A stretch of DNA of 64,000 nucleotides. It comes from Clostridiales bacterium (GTDB lineage Bacteria > Bacillota > Clostridia > Lachnospirales > Lachnospiraceae). Positions 18,395-27,894 of the stretch are shown here, one piece after another. The DNA lies in contig JAMPHY010000002.1 of the NCBI GenBank assembly GCA_023663185.1, positions 180,338-244,337 on the forward strand, written 5' to 3'. The translations under genes and the position numbers were made by a program. Every line of letters starts with the position of its first letter. The first letter of the stretch is position 1. The notes under the pieces were generated by a model. That model saw only the letters and a program-made list of their open reading frames with translations. It was not told the DNA's origin and did no database searches.

Positions 18395-19522
18395 ATGGGC
18401 AGCAAACTGGTACATACGCCTGAGGGCGTCAGAGATATATACGGTGATGAAGAAGAGAAGAAGCTTAAGGTGGAGAAGCTTCTTAGCGAGCGTATCCACG
18501 CATACGGATACCGCGACATTCAGACGCCGACCTTTGAATTTTTCGATGTTTTTTCTAAGGAAATCGGCACGACGCCGTCAAAGGAATTATATAAATTTTT
18601 TGACAAAGAAGGAAATACGCTGGTGTTAAGACCTGATTTCACGCCGTCGATTGCCAGATGTGCGGCGAAGTATTTCATGGAAAGCGATACGCCGATTCGG
18701 TTCTGCTATAAAGGTAATACCTTTACCAATACCTCGAATCTGCAGGGTAAATTAAAGGAAGTTACACAGATGGGCGCGGAGCTTATCGGAGATGCGTCTG
18801 TGCAAGCCGATGCGGAAATGATAGCCATGACGGTAGAGACTCTCTATCACGCGGGGCTTAATGATTTTCAGGTAAGTATCGGCAACCTTGAGTATTTCAA
18901 GGGAATATGCGCGGAGGCAGGCTTGGACGAAGATACGGAACTTACGCTCAGGGAGCTTATATCGGGCAAAAATTATTTCGGCGCGGAAGAACTTCTTGAA
19001 AATAAGAACGTAGGGGAAAAAGAGCGGAAGATTCTCTTAAAGACAAGCGACCTTTTCGGCTCTTACGATATGCTTACAGAGGCGGAGAAAGCGGTTGAAA
19101 ATAAGCGCTCTCTTGACGCAATCAAAAGGCTTAAACAGGTATATGAGGCGTTATGTGATTACGGCGTGGAAAAATATATTTCTTTTGACCTTACCATGCT
19201 TAGCAAGTATAATTATTATACAGGCATTATTTTTAAAGGCTATACATACGGCGTGGGCGACGCAATCGTAAAGGGAGGCAGATACGATACGCTGCTTAGC
19301 CGTTTCGGTAAGGATGCGGCGGCAATCGGTTTTATGGTATCGGTAGACGATTTGCTGCTTGCAATGGACAGACAGAAGGTTGTGAGTTCGCATACTGAGA
19401 AGCCTATACAGATTTTTTATGATGAAGATAATTTCAGTGAGAAATTGAGAGAGGCAAAATCACTGCGCTCAGATAGAAAGAACGTGGAACTGCTGCCGAA
19501 GCGTATAGGGGGATTGAAATGA
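18395..19522 (+). CDS. hisZ: ATP phosphoribosyltransferase regulatory subunit HisZ
   Basis: Paralogue of histidyl-tRNA synthetase that forms a complex with short HisG and carries the histidine-sensing site. Class II synthetase motifs remain in degenerate form: HTPEGVRDIYGDEE at the start, LRPDFTPSIARC as motif 2, and the KGGRYDTLLSRFG block. ATG 18395 (MGSKLVHTPEG) is preferred; an in-frame TTG at 18380 abuts the RBS AAAGGA too closely, though the spacing to 18395 is long. 375 aa. The last 4 bases overlap hisG (ATGA). Confidence 0.88.
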   Translation: MGSKLVHTPEGVRDIYGDEEEKKLKVEKLLSERIHAYGYRDIQTPTFEFFDVFSKEIGTTPSKELYKFFDKEGNTLVLRPDFTPSIARCAAKYFMESDTPIRFCYKGNTFTNTSNLQGKLKEVTQMGAELIGDASVQADAEMIAMTVETLYHAGLNDFQVSIGNLEYFKGICAEAGLDEDTELTLRELISGKNYFGAEELLENKNVGEKERKILLKTSDLFGSYDMLTEAEKAVENKRSLDAIKRLKQVYEALCDYGVEKYISFDLTMLSKYNYYTGIIFKGYTYGVGDAIVKGGRYDTLLSRFGKDAAAIGFMVSVDDLLLAMDRQKVVSSHTEKPIQIFYDEDNFSEKLREAKSLRSDRKNVELLPKRIGGLK

Positions 19523-20163
19523 GTGAAGAAAGATATCTTACTTTTGCGCTGGCAAAGGGAAGACTTGCAAATAAAACCATGGAACTGCTTGAGAAAATCG
19601 GCATTACCTGCGAAGAAATGAAGGATAAGGATTCAAGGAAGCTGATTTTCGTAAACGAGGAGAAAAAACTTAAATTTTTCCTTGCAAAAGGACCGGACGT
19701 GCCGACATATGTGGAGTACGGCGCGGCGGATATCGGCGTAGTCGGCAGGGATACGATTATGGAAGAGAACCGCCATGTGTATGAGGTGCTGGACTTGGGT
19801 TATGGCAAATGCCGTATGTGCGTCTGTGGGCCGCACAGCGCGGAAGAACTGCTCAAGCACCATGAAATGATTCGCGTAGCAAGCAAATATCCTAATATCG
19901 CCAAAGATTATTTTTATAATAAGAAGCACCAGACCGTAGATATAATTAAGTTAAACGGCTCCGTGGAATTAGGACCGATTGTGCAGCTTTCGGACGTAAT
20001 AGTTGATATCGTGGAGACGGGCTCTACACTTAGGGAGAACGGTTTGGAAGTGCTTGAAGAAATCTGTCCGTTGTCGGCGCGTATGATTGTGAATCAGGTC
20101 AGTATGCAGATGGAGCCTGAGCGGATTAAGAGGCTGATTACGGCGATGAAGGAGAAGCTCTAA
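19519..20163 (+). CDS. hisG: ATP phosphoribosyltransferase catalytic subunit, short form
   Basis: First committed step of histidine synthesis, joining ATP and PRPP. 214 aa is the short form that lacks the C-terminal regulatory domain and needs HisZ, which is encoded immediately upstream. Visible motifs are FALAKGRLANKTMELL at the N-terminus, GAADIGVVGRDTI, and the PRPP-binding loop VDIVETGSTLRENGLEV. Translation is coupled to hisZ. Confidence 0.95.
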   Translation: MSEERYLTFALAKGRLANKTMELLEKIGITCEEMKDKDSRKLIFVNEEKKLKFFLAKGPDVPTYVEYGAADIGVVGRDTIMEENRHVYEVLDLGYGKCRMCVCGPHSAEELLKHHEMIRVASKYPNIAKDYFYNKKHQTVDIIKLNGSVELGPIVQLSDVIVDIVETGSTLRENGLEVLEEICPLSARMIVNQVSMQMEPERIKRLITAMKEKL

Positions 20164-20213
20164 AAGAATTATAATTATATATTTGAATAGATTATGGAAA
20201 GGATACAGTTCAT

Positions 20214-21503
20214 ATGAATATTATAGAATTAAATAGTAAGACTCAGAGCAGTCTGCTTGAGAGTCTTTTAAAGAGGAGTCCGAATAATTACGGGCAGTAT
20301 GAGGCGGTGGTTGCCGATATTATTGCCAATGTCCGTGAAAGAAAGGACGAAGCGGTTTTTGAATATACGAGAAATTTTGATAAGTGGGAGATTAATGCAG
20401 ATAATATCAGGGTGATGGATAAAGCGATTGAAGAAGCATATGCAGGGACGGAGCCTGAATTTATCGAGGTGATGAAAAGGAGTGCTGCCAATATTGAGGC
20501 TTTTCATTGCAAGCAGCTACGTAACAGTTGGATAGATACGAAGCCTGACGGCTCTATTTTAGGGCAGCGGATTATGCCGATAGCGATATCGGGAGTGTAT
20601 GTTCCGGGCGGCAAGGCGGCCTATCCGAGCAGTCTGCTTATGAATGTCATTCCTGCTAAAGTAGCGGGAGTAAAAAAGATTATTATGACGACTCCGGCGG
20701 GAACAGATGGCAAAGTGCCGGCGGCGACTTTAGTAGCGGCAAGGATTGCCGGCGTGGACGAGATATATAAAGTGGGCGGTGCGCAGGCAATCGCAGCGAT
20801 GGCGTTTGGCACAGAAAGCATTCCTAAGGTGGATAAAATCACGGGACCGGGCAATATTTTCGTGGCTCTTGCTAAAAAAGCGTGTTTCGGATATGTCAGC
20901 ATTGATTCGATTGCCGGTCCGAGCGAAATTCTGGTAATTGCCGATGAGACGGCAAATCCGCGCTATGTCGCTGCCGATTTGCTTTCACAGGCGGAGCATG
21001 ACGAGCTGGCAAGTGCGATTCTGATTACGACAAGCCGCGCGCTTGCAGAGGAAGTATCCGCACAGATAGACGGATTTTTAGAAGAACTCTCAAGAGCCGA
21101 TATTATACGCAAGTCGTTAGATAACTATGGATATATTTTAATTGCTGATTCTATGGATTCGGCGGTTGCGGCGGCAAATGCAATCGCTTCTGAGCATCTT
21201 GAGATTTTGACAAAGAATCCGTATGAGATTATGACTAAGATTGAGAATGCGGGGGCGATATTCTTAGGGGAATATTCTTCGGAGCCGTTAGGGGATTATT
21301 ATGCAGGACCTAACCATATTCTGCCTACCAACAGCACAGCGCGGTTTTTCTCACCGCTTAGTGTAGACGACTTTGTGAAAAAGACAAGCATTATTTCATA
21401 TTCAAAAGAAGCGTTGGAATCAGCGCATAAAGATATAGAACTTTTTGCGAAAAAGGAAGGGCTTACGGCACACGCTAATTCTATAAGTGTGAGATTTGAA
21501 TAA
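20214..21503 (+). CDS. hisD: histidinol dehydrogenase
   Basis: Zn-dependent, two-step NAD oxidation of L-histidinol to L-histidine, the last pathway step. Family motifs are PGGKAAYPSSLLMN, GGAQAIAAMAFGTESIPKVD, the IDSIAGPSEILVIAD signature, and QAEHDELA with Zn and catalytic residues. HLEI and the final segment GPNHILPT are also present. 429 aa, full length. RBS GGAAAGGA. Confidence 0.96.
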   Translation: MNIIELNSKTQSSLLESLLKRSPNNYGQYEAVVADIIANVRERKDEAVFEYTRNFDKWEINADNIRVMDKAIEEAYAGTEPEFIEVMKRSAANIEAFHCKQLRNSWIDTKPDGSILGQRIMPIAISGVYVPGGKAAYPSSLLMNVIPAKVAGVKKIIMTTPAGTDGKVPAATLVAARIAGVDEIYKVGGAQAIAAMAFGTESIPKVDKITGPGNIFVALAKKACFGYVSIDSIAGPSEILVIADETANPRYVAADLLSQAEHDELASAILITTSRALAEEVSAQIDGFLEELSRADIIRKSLDNYGYILIADSMDSAVAAANAIASEHLEILTKNPYEIMTKIENAGAIFLGEYSSEPLGDYYAGPNHILPTNSTARFFSPLSVDDFVKKTSIISYSKEALESAHKDIELFAKKEGLTAHANSISVRFE

Positions 21504-21518
21504 AAGAAAGGGGACATT

Positions 21519-22109
21519 ATGGCAAGAACAGCTTCGGTTAAAAGAAAGACAAAGGAAACGGATATAATTGTAACGCTTGCGCTAGACGGTAAAGGAAAAG
21601 GCGAGATTGGAACGGGCATAGGATTTTTCGACCATATGCTTGAAGGCTTTACTAAACACGGGCTTTTTGACTTGACTGTATCAGTCAATGGAGATTTGGG
21701 AGTGGACGGACATCATACGGTGGAGGATACCGGCATAGTTTTAGGGCAGGCGATTAAGGAAGCGCTCGGAGACAAAGCAGGAATTAAGCGTTACGGTTCT
21801 TTTATTCTGCCAATGGACGACGCATTATGTCTGTGCGCTGTGGATTTATGCGGCAGACCTTATCTTTCATATGAGTGTGAATTTGATACTGAGCGTGTAG
21901 GCGGTCTGGATACGGCTCTGGTGAAGGAATTTTTCTATGCGCTGTCATATAGCGCGGGTATGAATATACATATCAAAATGATTTCGGGAAGCAATGCGCA
22001 CCACATGATTGAGGCGATGTTCAAGGCGTTTGCGAAAGCGTTGGATATGGCGGTTGGGCGCGATAGCCGAATTGTTGACGTACTTAGTACGAAAGGAAGT
22101 CTGTGCTGA
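21519..22109 (+). CDS. hisB: imidazoleglycerol-phosphate dehydratase
   Basis: Mn-dependent dehydration of imidazole glycerol phosphate to imidazole acetol phosphate. The two metal-binding repeats are visible: FFDHMLEGFTKHG with DGHHTVEDTGIVLG, and SGSNAHHMIEAMFKAFAKAL. 196 aa, a monofunctional enzyme without the histidinol phosphatase half. It lies 15 bp after hisD behind AAAGGGG. Confidence 0.96.
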   Translation: MARTASVKRKTKETDIIVTLALDGKGKGEIGTGIGFFDHMLEGFTKHGLFDLTVSVNGDLGVDGHHTVEDTGIVLGQAIKEALGDKAGIKRYGSFILPMDDALCLCAVDLCGRPYLSYECEFDTERVGGLDTALVKEFFYALSYSAGMNIHIKMISGSNAHHMIEAMFKAFAKALDMAVGRDSRIVDVLSTKGSLC

Positions 22110-22145
22110 GACATTTTTACATTATATAAGACGAGAGGGATTGCA

Positions 22146-23426
22146 ATGTACAAAAAACTGATACCATGTATATATCTGTATAAGGAAAACGCGGTAAAAG
22201 ATTTTACGGATAAGACGATTATTAATACCAACCCCGCTGCGCTGGCTAAATTTTACAGTGACAACAACGCCGACGAGCTGATTGTATATGATTTATCAAG
22301 CGGCGATACAGAGCATGAAGCGGCGCTTGATATTATCAAGGATATCTGCACGAAGGCGGAGATTCCAGTAATCGGAGCCGGCAACGTACATAGAATGGAA
22401 GACGTCAAGAAGCTAATCTATGCGGGTTGCAAAATGGCGGCTTTGAACTATTCCAAGACAGGAAATATCGAGATTACCGAAGAAGTATCGAAGAAGTTTG
22501 GCAAGGATAAAATCGCCGTATGTATCTCTGATACAAATGAGATTACAGATAACGAAGAGCTGCTTGATACTTATGTCGATAGGCTTATCTTGGTGAAAGA
22601 ACGCTGTATTAAAGAAGCAATTGCGGTATCTAAGTTTCCCATGATTGTATCTGTGCCGGAGGTGTCTTTAGATAAAATCATCGAGATGCTTTCTTTAGAA
22701 AATATCTGCGGTATTTCGGGCTATGCCATCAATGAGAATGCGAAAGAGCTGCTTGCCGTGAAAACACTGTGTCAGGCAAATGGTATCTCAATGAATACGT
22801 TTGAAGCAAGAATCGAGTGGTCGGAGTTTAAACTCAACTCAGACGGGCATATTCCGGTGGTGGTGCAGGACTATAAGACCGACGAAGTGCTGATGGTGGC
22901 GTATATGGACGAGGCGGCGTTTAACGCAACGCTTGAGACTGGCAAGATGACATATTATAGCAGAAGCCGTAATGAGCTGTGGGTTAAGGGCGAGACAAGC
23001 GGGCATTATCAATATGTTAAGTCCTTAACTGCGGACTGTGATAAAGACACGATTCTTGCTAAAGTATCCCAGATTGGAGCCGCATGTCATACGGGCGCGC
23101 ACTCGTGCTTCTTTAATGAAATAATGCGTAAAGAGTATGATGAGAGCAATCCGCTGCGGGTTTTTGAACAGGTGTTTGATGTGATTAAAGATAGAAAAGT
23201 CCACCCTAAAGACGGCTCATACACCAACTATCTTTTTGATAAAGGCATAGACAAGATACTTAAGAAACTTGGCGAGGAAGCTACCGAAATAGTTATTGCA
23301 GCGAAAAATCCGAACGCCAACGAGATAAAATATGAGATTGCAGATTTTCTATATCATATGATGGTGCTAATGGCTGAAAAGGGCGTCACATGGGAGGAAA
23401 TCACTACCGAGCTGGCGAAAAGATAG
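22146..23426 (+). CDS. hisI: HisIE bifunctional enzyme with N-terminal HisA/HisF-like barrel
   Basis: Three domains in one 426-aa chain. Residues about 225-330 are phosphoribosyl-AMP cyclohydrolase (HisI: MVAYMDEAAF, YYSRSRNELWVKGETSG, and Zn Cys in TADCDKD and GAACHTGAHSC). Residues about 340-426 are phosphoribosyl-ATP pyrophosphatase (HisE: SYTNYLFDKG, KKLGEEATEIVIAAKN). The first about 215 residues look like a HisA/HisF TIM barrel (KKLIPCIYLYKENAVKDF, VIGAGNVHRMEDVKKLI). The usual catalytic Asp of IPCLDV is Tyr in IPCIYL, so this barrel is probably not catalytic. No hisA, hisF, hisH or hisC is in the window. Confidence 0.88.
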   Translation: MYKKLIPCIYLYKENAVKDFTDKTIINTNPAALAKFYSDNNADELIVYDLSSGDTEHEAALDIIKDICTKAEIPVIGAGNVHRMEDVKKLIYAGCKMAALNYSKTGNIEITEEVSKKFGKDKIAVCISDTNEITDNEELLDTYVDRLILVKERCIKEAIAVSKFPMIVSVPEVSLDKIIEMLSLENICGISGYAINENAKELLAVKTLCQANGISMNTFEARIEWSEFKLNSDGHIPVVVQDYKTDEVLMVAYMDEAAFNATLETGKMTYYSRSRNELWVKGETSGHYQYVKSLTADCDKDTILAKVSQIGAACHTGAHSCFFNEIMRKEYDESNPLRVFEQVFDVIKDRKVHPKDGSYTNYLFDKGIDKILKKLGEEATEIVIAAKNPNANEIKYEIADFLYHMMVLMAEKGVTWEEITTELAKR

Positions 23427-23497
23427 TCTCCGGACGTTCTTTTTCTAAGCTTTTCCACATACAATTCTGTAAAAGAACGTAAGAATGGGGAATTGTG

Positions 23498-23968
23498 ATG
23501 AAAAGAATGACGTCAAATCAGATGGAGCAGGGGTATAGGCAGGGCAGGCAGACGCCGGTTGATAAAAAACTTAAGTTAGCTCAATATATCAGGGCTGAGA
23601 ACATGGATAACCGTATGAAAGTCAGACAGCGGGAGCGTATTTTGTACGGAATGAAAGACAACATGCCGCTTGTATGGAATAGGAACGATTCAATGCGTAT
23701 GGACGAGATTATGCGTTCGGATTATGACAGCATGGGCATGAATGGTCTGCGCGAACAAGAACTTCCTAATAGTAGTACAAGTACATTCAGACTGCGTATG
23801 GCTGCCGCCGTCATACTGTTTATCGCGTATCTTTTGTGCGACGCAGGGCAGTATAAGATTTTTGGCTTTTCCATGAACGACGTATGCGGCATGATTTCAG
23901 AGGATTATTTTAATATATATGAAAAGGAAACTACTCCACATGGCAAGGAAACTGGCATTATCAGATGA
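23498..23968 (+). CDS. unknown small protein with one membrane helix
   Basis: 156 aa. The N-terminal about 95 residues are very hydrophilic and Met/Arg/Gln-rich. One hydrophobic helix follows (about 100-118, MAAAVILFIAYLLCDAG) and then a short tail. No family recognised. ATG 23498 is preferred over GTG 23495, with GGGG seven bases upstream. Its 3' end overlaps the start of the next gene by 29 bp, so translation is probably coupled to the radical SAM gene. An inverted repeat (23434-23443 / 23471-23480) precedes it. Confidence 0.6.
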   Translation: MKRMTSNQMEQGYRQGRQTPVDKKLKLAQYIRAENMDNRMKVRQRERILYGMKDNMPLVWNRNDSMRMDEIMRSDYDSMGMNGLREQELPNSSTSTFRLRMAAAVILFIAYLLCDAGQYKIFGFSMNDVCGMISEDYFNIYEKETTPHGKETGIIR

Positions 23969-25814
23969 AATATTACTGCAGGTTGAGAAACCGGCGCGTT
24001 ATATAGGAAATGAAGTTAATTCCGTGATGAAAGATAAAGATAAGGTGGATATCCGTTTCTGCATGTGCTTTCCGGACGTCTATGAGATTGGCATGTCGCA
24101 TTTGGGGATTCAAATCTTATACAGCATGTTCAACGACTGGGACGACGTGTGGTGTGAACGCGTATATTCACCGTGGACGGATATGGATAAAATCATGCGC
24201 AACAGGCATATTCCGTTATTTGCCATAGAATCACAGGAGCCTGTGAAAAATATGGATTTCTTAGGTATTACGCTCCAGTATGAGATGTGCTATACCAATG
24301 TTTTGCAGATACTCGACTTATCAGAAATTCCCCTTCTTGCAAAAGATAGAGACGAAAATGCTCCGATTGTAATCGGGGGAGGTCCGTGCAGCTACAATCC
24401 CGAACCGATTGCGGATTTTTTTGATTTATTCTATATAGGCGAGGGCGAGACGCAGTACCGCTTGCTTCTGGATACATATAAAGAAAATAGGCGTTCAGGC
24501 GGAAGCCGCCTTGATTTTCTTAAAAAAGCTTCGCAGATTCCGGGCATATACGTTCCAATATTCTACGAAGAAGAATATAACTTAGACGGCACGGTTAAAG
24601 GACGAAGAAAGCTGTATGATAAAGCGCCGGATACGATTCTTAAAGAAATATTAATGGAAGTCTCGGACAGCTATTATCCGACTAAGCCCATTGTGCCTTT
24701 CATACAGGTGACGCAGGATAGGGTGGTTTTGGAGATACAACGCGGCTGTATCAGGGGCTGCCGTTTCTGTCAGGCGGGGCAGTTATATAGGCCGGTCAGG
24801 GAACGCGACGTCGAGGTACTCAAAAAATACGCCAAAGAAATGTTGGACAGCACAGGGTATGAAGAAATATCTTTAAGTTCGTTAAGTTCAAGCGACTATT
24901 CCAAATTGGACGAGCTGCTTAAGTATCTGATTGATGAATGCGGCAAAAAGCATATAAATATTTCCCTGCCGTCATTACGAATCGACGCATTTTCACTTGA
25001 TGTAATGGGCAAGGTGCAGGACGTTAAAAAGAGCAGTCTTACGTTTGCGCCGGAAGCAGGCAGTCAAAGGCTTAGAAATGTGATAAATAAAGGATTGACC
25101 GAACAAGTCATTATTGACGGGGCAGCGCTTGCTTTTAAAGGCGGCTGGACAAGGGTTAAACTTTATTTTATGCTGGGACTTCCCACGGAGACTGATGAAG
25201 ATATAGCAGGCATAGGCGATTTGTCCAATAAAATCGCGGCGGTCTTTTTTGATACCGTGCCGAAGGAGGCGCGTATCAACGGAAAAGTCCAGATTGTTGC
25301 AAGTACGTCTTTCTTTATTCCTAAGCCGTTTACGCCGTTTCAGTGGGCGAAGATGTGTACGAAGGAAGAATTTATAGAAAAAGCGTATAAGACCAGACAG
25401 GGCATTGCGTCGCAGCTTAATCAAAAGAGCATTAAGTATAACTGGCATGAAGCCGACGTAAGTGTGATTGAAGGAATTCTTGCAAGAGGTGACAGAAAAC
25501 TTGCAAAAGTGATTATGAGCGCATACAAGAAGGGCTGTATGTTTGATTCATGGAGTGAATACTTCCATAACGATATTTGGATATCATGTTTTGAAGAATG
25601 CGGCGTTGAGCCTGATTTTTATACTATCCGCGAGCGAAAAGAAGACGAGGTTTTCCCGTGGGATTTTATAGACTGCGGCGTGACGAAGGAATTTCTTCTG
25701 CGGGAGTGGAAAAAGGCGAAGGAAGAAACCGTATCGCCTAATTGCAGGAGTCAGTGTCAGGGCTGTGGCGCGATGAGATTCGGCGGCGGGGTGTGCTTTG
25801 AGAATCGTGGTTAG
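23940..25814 (+). CDS. TIGR03960 family B12-binding-domain radical SAM protein
   Basis: Radical SAM protein of unknown substrate with an N-terminal B12-binding-like domain (residues about 25-170, including FPDVYEIGMSHLGIQILY). The iron-sulphur ligands are in QRGCIRGCRFCQAGQLYRP (Cys270, Cys274, Cys277). The C-terminal Cys cluster CRSQCQGCGAM is a possible second metal site. I start at ATG 23940 (AAAAGGAAA upstream) rather than in the overlap region. 624 aa. It forms the standard clostridial set with the next two genes, the TIGR03936 partner and RNase G. Confidence 0.9.
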   Translation: MARKLALSDEILLQVEKPARYIGNEVNSVMKDKDKVDIRFCMCFPDVYEIGMSHLGIQILYSMFNDWDDVWCERVYSPWTDMDKIMRNRHIPLFAIESQEPVKNMDFLGITLQYEMCYTNVLQILDLSEIPLLAKDRDENAPIVIGGGPCSYNPEPIADFFDLFYIGEGETQYRLLLDTYKENRRSGGSRLDFLKKASQIPGIYVPIFYEEEYNLDGTVKGRRKLYDKAPDTILKEILMEVSDSYYPTKPIVPFIQVTQDRVVLEIQRGCIRGCRFCQAGQLYRPVRERDVEVLKKYAKEMLDSTGYEEISLSSLSSSDYSKLDELLKYLIDECGKKHINISLPSLRIDAFSLDVMGKVQDVKKSSLTFAPEAGSQRLRNVINKGLTEQVIIDGAALAFKGGWTRVKLYFMLGLPTETDEDIAGIGDLSNKIAAVFFDTVPKEARINGKVQIVASTSFFIPKPFTPFQWAKMCTKEEFIEKAYKTRQGIASQLNQKSIKYNWHEADVSVIEGILARGDRKLAKVIMSAYKKGCMFDSWSEYFHNDIWISCFEECGVEPDFYTIRERKEDEVFPWDFIDCGVTKEFLLREWKKAKEETVSPNCRSQCQGCGAMRFGGGVCFENRG

Positions 25815-25883
25815 ACGGTATGTGCGTGGAAACCGTGGTTTATATAAGAGAGCTGACGGAGTAATAATTGAGGATTATTGATA

Positions 25884-26645
25884 ATGAAGATTAGGATAAA
25901 GTTTGCCAAATATGGCGTGATGAAGTTCATAGGGCATCTTGATGTGATGAGATTTTTTCAGAAGGCAATCAGACGCGCGGATATTGATATCAAATATTCA
26001 GAAGGGTTTAGCCCACACCAGATAATGTCTTTTGCTGCACCGCTGGGAGTCGGAATAGAGAGCGTGGGGGAATATTTGGATATTGAAGTAAATTCCATGA
26101 CGTCGGTGCAAGAGATGAAGAAAGCGCTTGGTAAGACTATGGTAGAGGGTATGTCGGTGCTTGACGTAACCCTGCTTCCTGATTCTGTGAAAAACGCTAT
26201 GGCGAGCGTGGCTGCCGCGGAATATCTGGTTGTGTATAAGGCGGCGGATAAAGAATGTATTGTTGATGATACAATGGCAGGGCAGAATAAAGGTGGTTCT
26301 ATTAATGATATCAAACTAACAGCTTTTTTGGCGCAGGAATCAATTATGGTTACGAAGACCACGAAAAAAAGCGTGCTTGAGATTGATATAAAACCCGGTA
26401 TTTTGGAAATAAAGACAGGGAAGGGCGTAAATCTTCCCGATAAAGATGTAAACGATAATTTTGCTTTTTATATGCTTTTAGACGCAAGCAGCAGCGGAAA
26501 CATCAAGCCTTCGATGGTGATGGAAGAACTGTTTAAGTTCTGCGATGTAGAATATGCGGCGTGCGACTGGCAGATTATAAGGCTTGAGACATATACAAAG
26601 ACGGCAGGAGGAAAGCTGATACCGCTTGCCGATGTGGGTAAATAG
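25884..26645 (+). CDS. TIGR03936 family radical SAM-associated protein (DUF2344)
   Basis: Partner protein nearly always encoded behind the TIGR03960 radical SAM gene; in many genomes the two are fused. Function unknown; an RNA-modification role is only suggested by the linked RNase G. The N-terminal signature is RIKFAKYGVMKFIGHLDVMRFFQKAIRRADI, then GFSPHQIMSFAAPLGVGIES. 253 aa. Start ATG 25884 (GAGGA upstream); TTG 25878 is in frame but less likely. Confidence 0.88.
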   Translation: MKIRIKFAKYGVMKFIGHLDVMRFFQKAIRRADIDIKYSEGFSPHQIMSFAAPLGVGIESVGEYLDIEVNSMTSVQEMKKALGKTMVEGMSVLDVTLLPDSVKNAMASVAAAEYLVVYKAADKECIVDDTMAGQNKGGSINDIKLTAFLAQESIMVTKTTKKSVLEIDIKPGILEIKTGKGVNLPDKDVNDNFAFYMLLDASSSGNIKPSMVMEELFKFCDVEYAACDWQIIRLETYTKTAGGKLIPLADVGK

Positions 26646-26670
26646 TGTGAAAAAGGGGCATAGTTATTGA

Positions 26671-27891
26671 ATGCAGGACAACGAAAAAGGAAAGATATTA
26701 GTTTTAAAACTGTATAACAAACTGTTCTCCATTCTTATACGCAATAGGGATATTATTGCAATTCAGGCACAGGACGTCGATGATTCAGACAAAAATCCGG
26801 CGTCGTCAATCGGAAATATCTATGTAGGAAAGGTCAAAAACATATCCGCCAATATCGGCGCAGCCTTTGTGGAGATTAAAAAAGGCGAGCTTGCCTTTTT
26901 ACCGCTTGATAAGGCAAAGAACGCAGTTATCCTCAACAGAAAAGGCGGTGGAATTAAAGCAGGCGATGAATTGCTGGTTCAACTTGATAAAGAACCTGTA
27001 AAGACTAAACTCGCTGGAGTTACCGCAGAATTGTCTTTATCAGGCTCTTATGTAGTGGTTAAGTGCAGACGGGCGGATAATGCAAGCCTCGAAGTTTCAT
27101 CGAAGCTTGGCAAGAAATACCACCAGATGTATAAAAGCTTGGAGCCGCTTAAGGAAATTGCGAAACGCTTTGATATAATAGTGCGGACAAACGCCGCCGA
27201 AGCGGACGATATATCAGTCGTGACAGACGAAGCGGAGAAACTTGCCGCACAGATGGAGCATATTCTAAGCGTAGGCGATAAACGGACATGCTTTACCTGC
27301 CTTTATCAGACCGAACCCGAATACCTTGCCTTTGTAAAAAACTGCTATCAGTCGGAATATGATGAGATTATCACGGACGAAAAGGAGATTTATGACAGGC
27401 TTATCGAATATGCGGCTCTTAATCCGTCCAATGTCAAATTCTATGAAGATGAAATGCTGCCGTTATATAAGCTTTATTCCATAGAAGCGAGAATAAGCGA
27501 ACTTCTAAACAAGAAAGTCTGGCTTAAATCCGGCGCATACCTTGTAATTGAAAATACCGAAGCGCTTATTGCAATAGACGTCAACACCGGAAAATATGAA
27601 ACAAAGAAGAAAAATCAGGAAGAAACTTGTTTTAAAATCAATATGAAAGCCGCCGAAGCGATAGCTAAGGCTCTTCGTGCAAGAAATCTTGCAGGAATGA
27701 TATTGGTCGATTTTATCAATATGAATAGTAGGGAACATACGCAGGAGTTGATGGAATATATGAAGAGTCTGCTTAAAAAAGATTCGGTTCCATCAAGCGT
27801 GGTGGATATAACAGGACTCGGACTTATGGAGATTACGAGAAAGAAGAAAAATAAGTCGTTTGCGGAACAGATGAAAGATAAGGAGTCTTAA
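26671..27891 (+). CDS. rng: ribonuclease E/G family protein
   Basis: Endoribonuclease of the RNase E/G family, expected to process rRNA and mRNA 5' monophosphate ends. The S1 RNA-binding domain is at residues about 40-125 (NIYVGKVKNISANIGAAFVEI). The catalytic DNase I-like domain has the metal aspartates in LIAIDVNTGKYE and MILVDFINM. 406 aa is the short form: the C-terminal Zn-link and scaffold regions of E. coli RNase E are absent. It lies 3 bp before the Nudix gene. Confidence 0.9.
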   Translation: MQDNEKGKILVLKLYNKLFSILIRNRDIIAIQAQDVDDSDKNPASSIGNIYVGKVKNISANIGAAFVEIKKGELAFLPLDKAKNAVILNRKGGGIKAGDELLVQLDKEPVKTKLAGVTAELSLSGSYVVVKCRRADNASLEVSSKLGKKYHQMYKSLEPLKEIAKRFDIIVRTNAAEADDISVVTDEAEKLAAQMEHILSVGDKRTCFTCLYQTEPEYLAFVKNCYQSEYDEIITDEKEIYDRLIEYAALNPSNVKFYEDEMLPLYKLYSIEARISELLNKKVWLKSGAYLVIENTEALIAIDVNTGKYETKKKNQEETCFKINMKAAEAIAKALRARNLAGMILVDFINMNSREHTQELMEYMKSLLKKDSVPSSVVDITGLGLMEITRKKKNKSFAEQMKDKES

Positions 27892-27894
27892 AGT

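Noticed and set aside
23434-23480. 10-bp inverted repeat after hisIE as a terminator
   Set aside because: The loop is 27 bases and there is no T-tract after the second arm; kept only as a note on the following gene.
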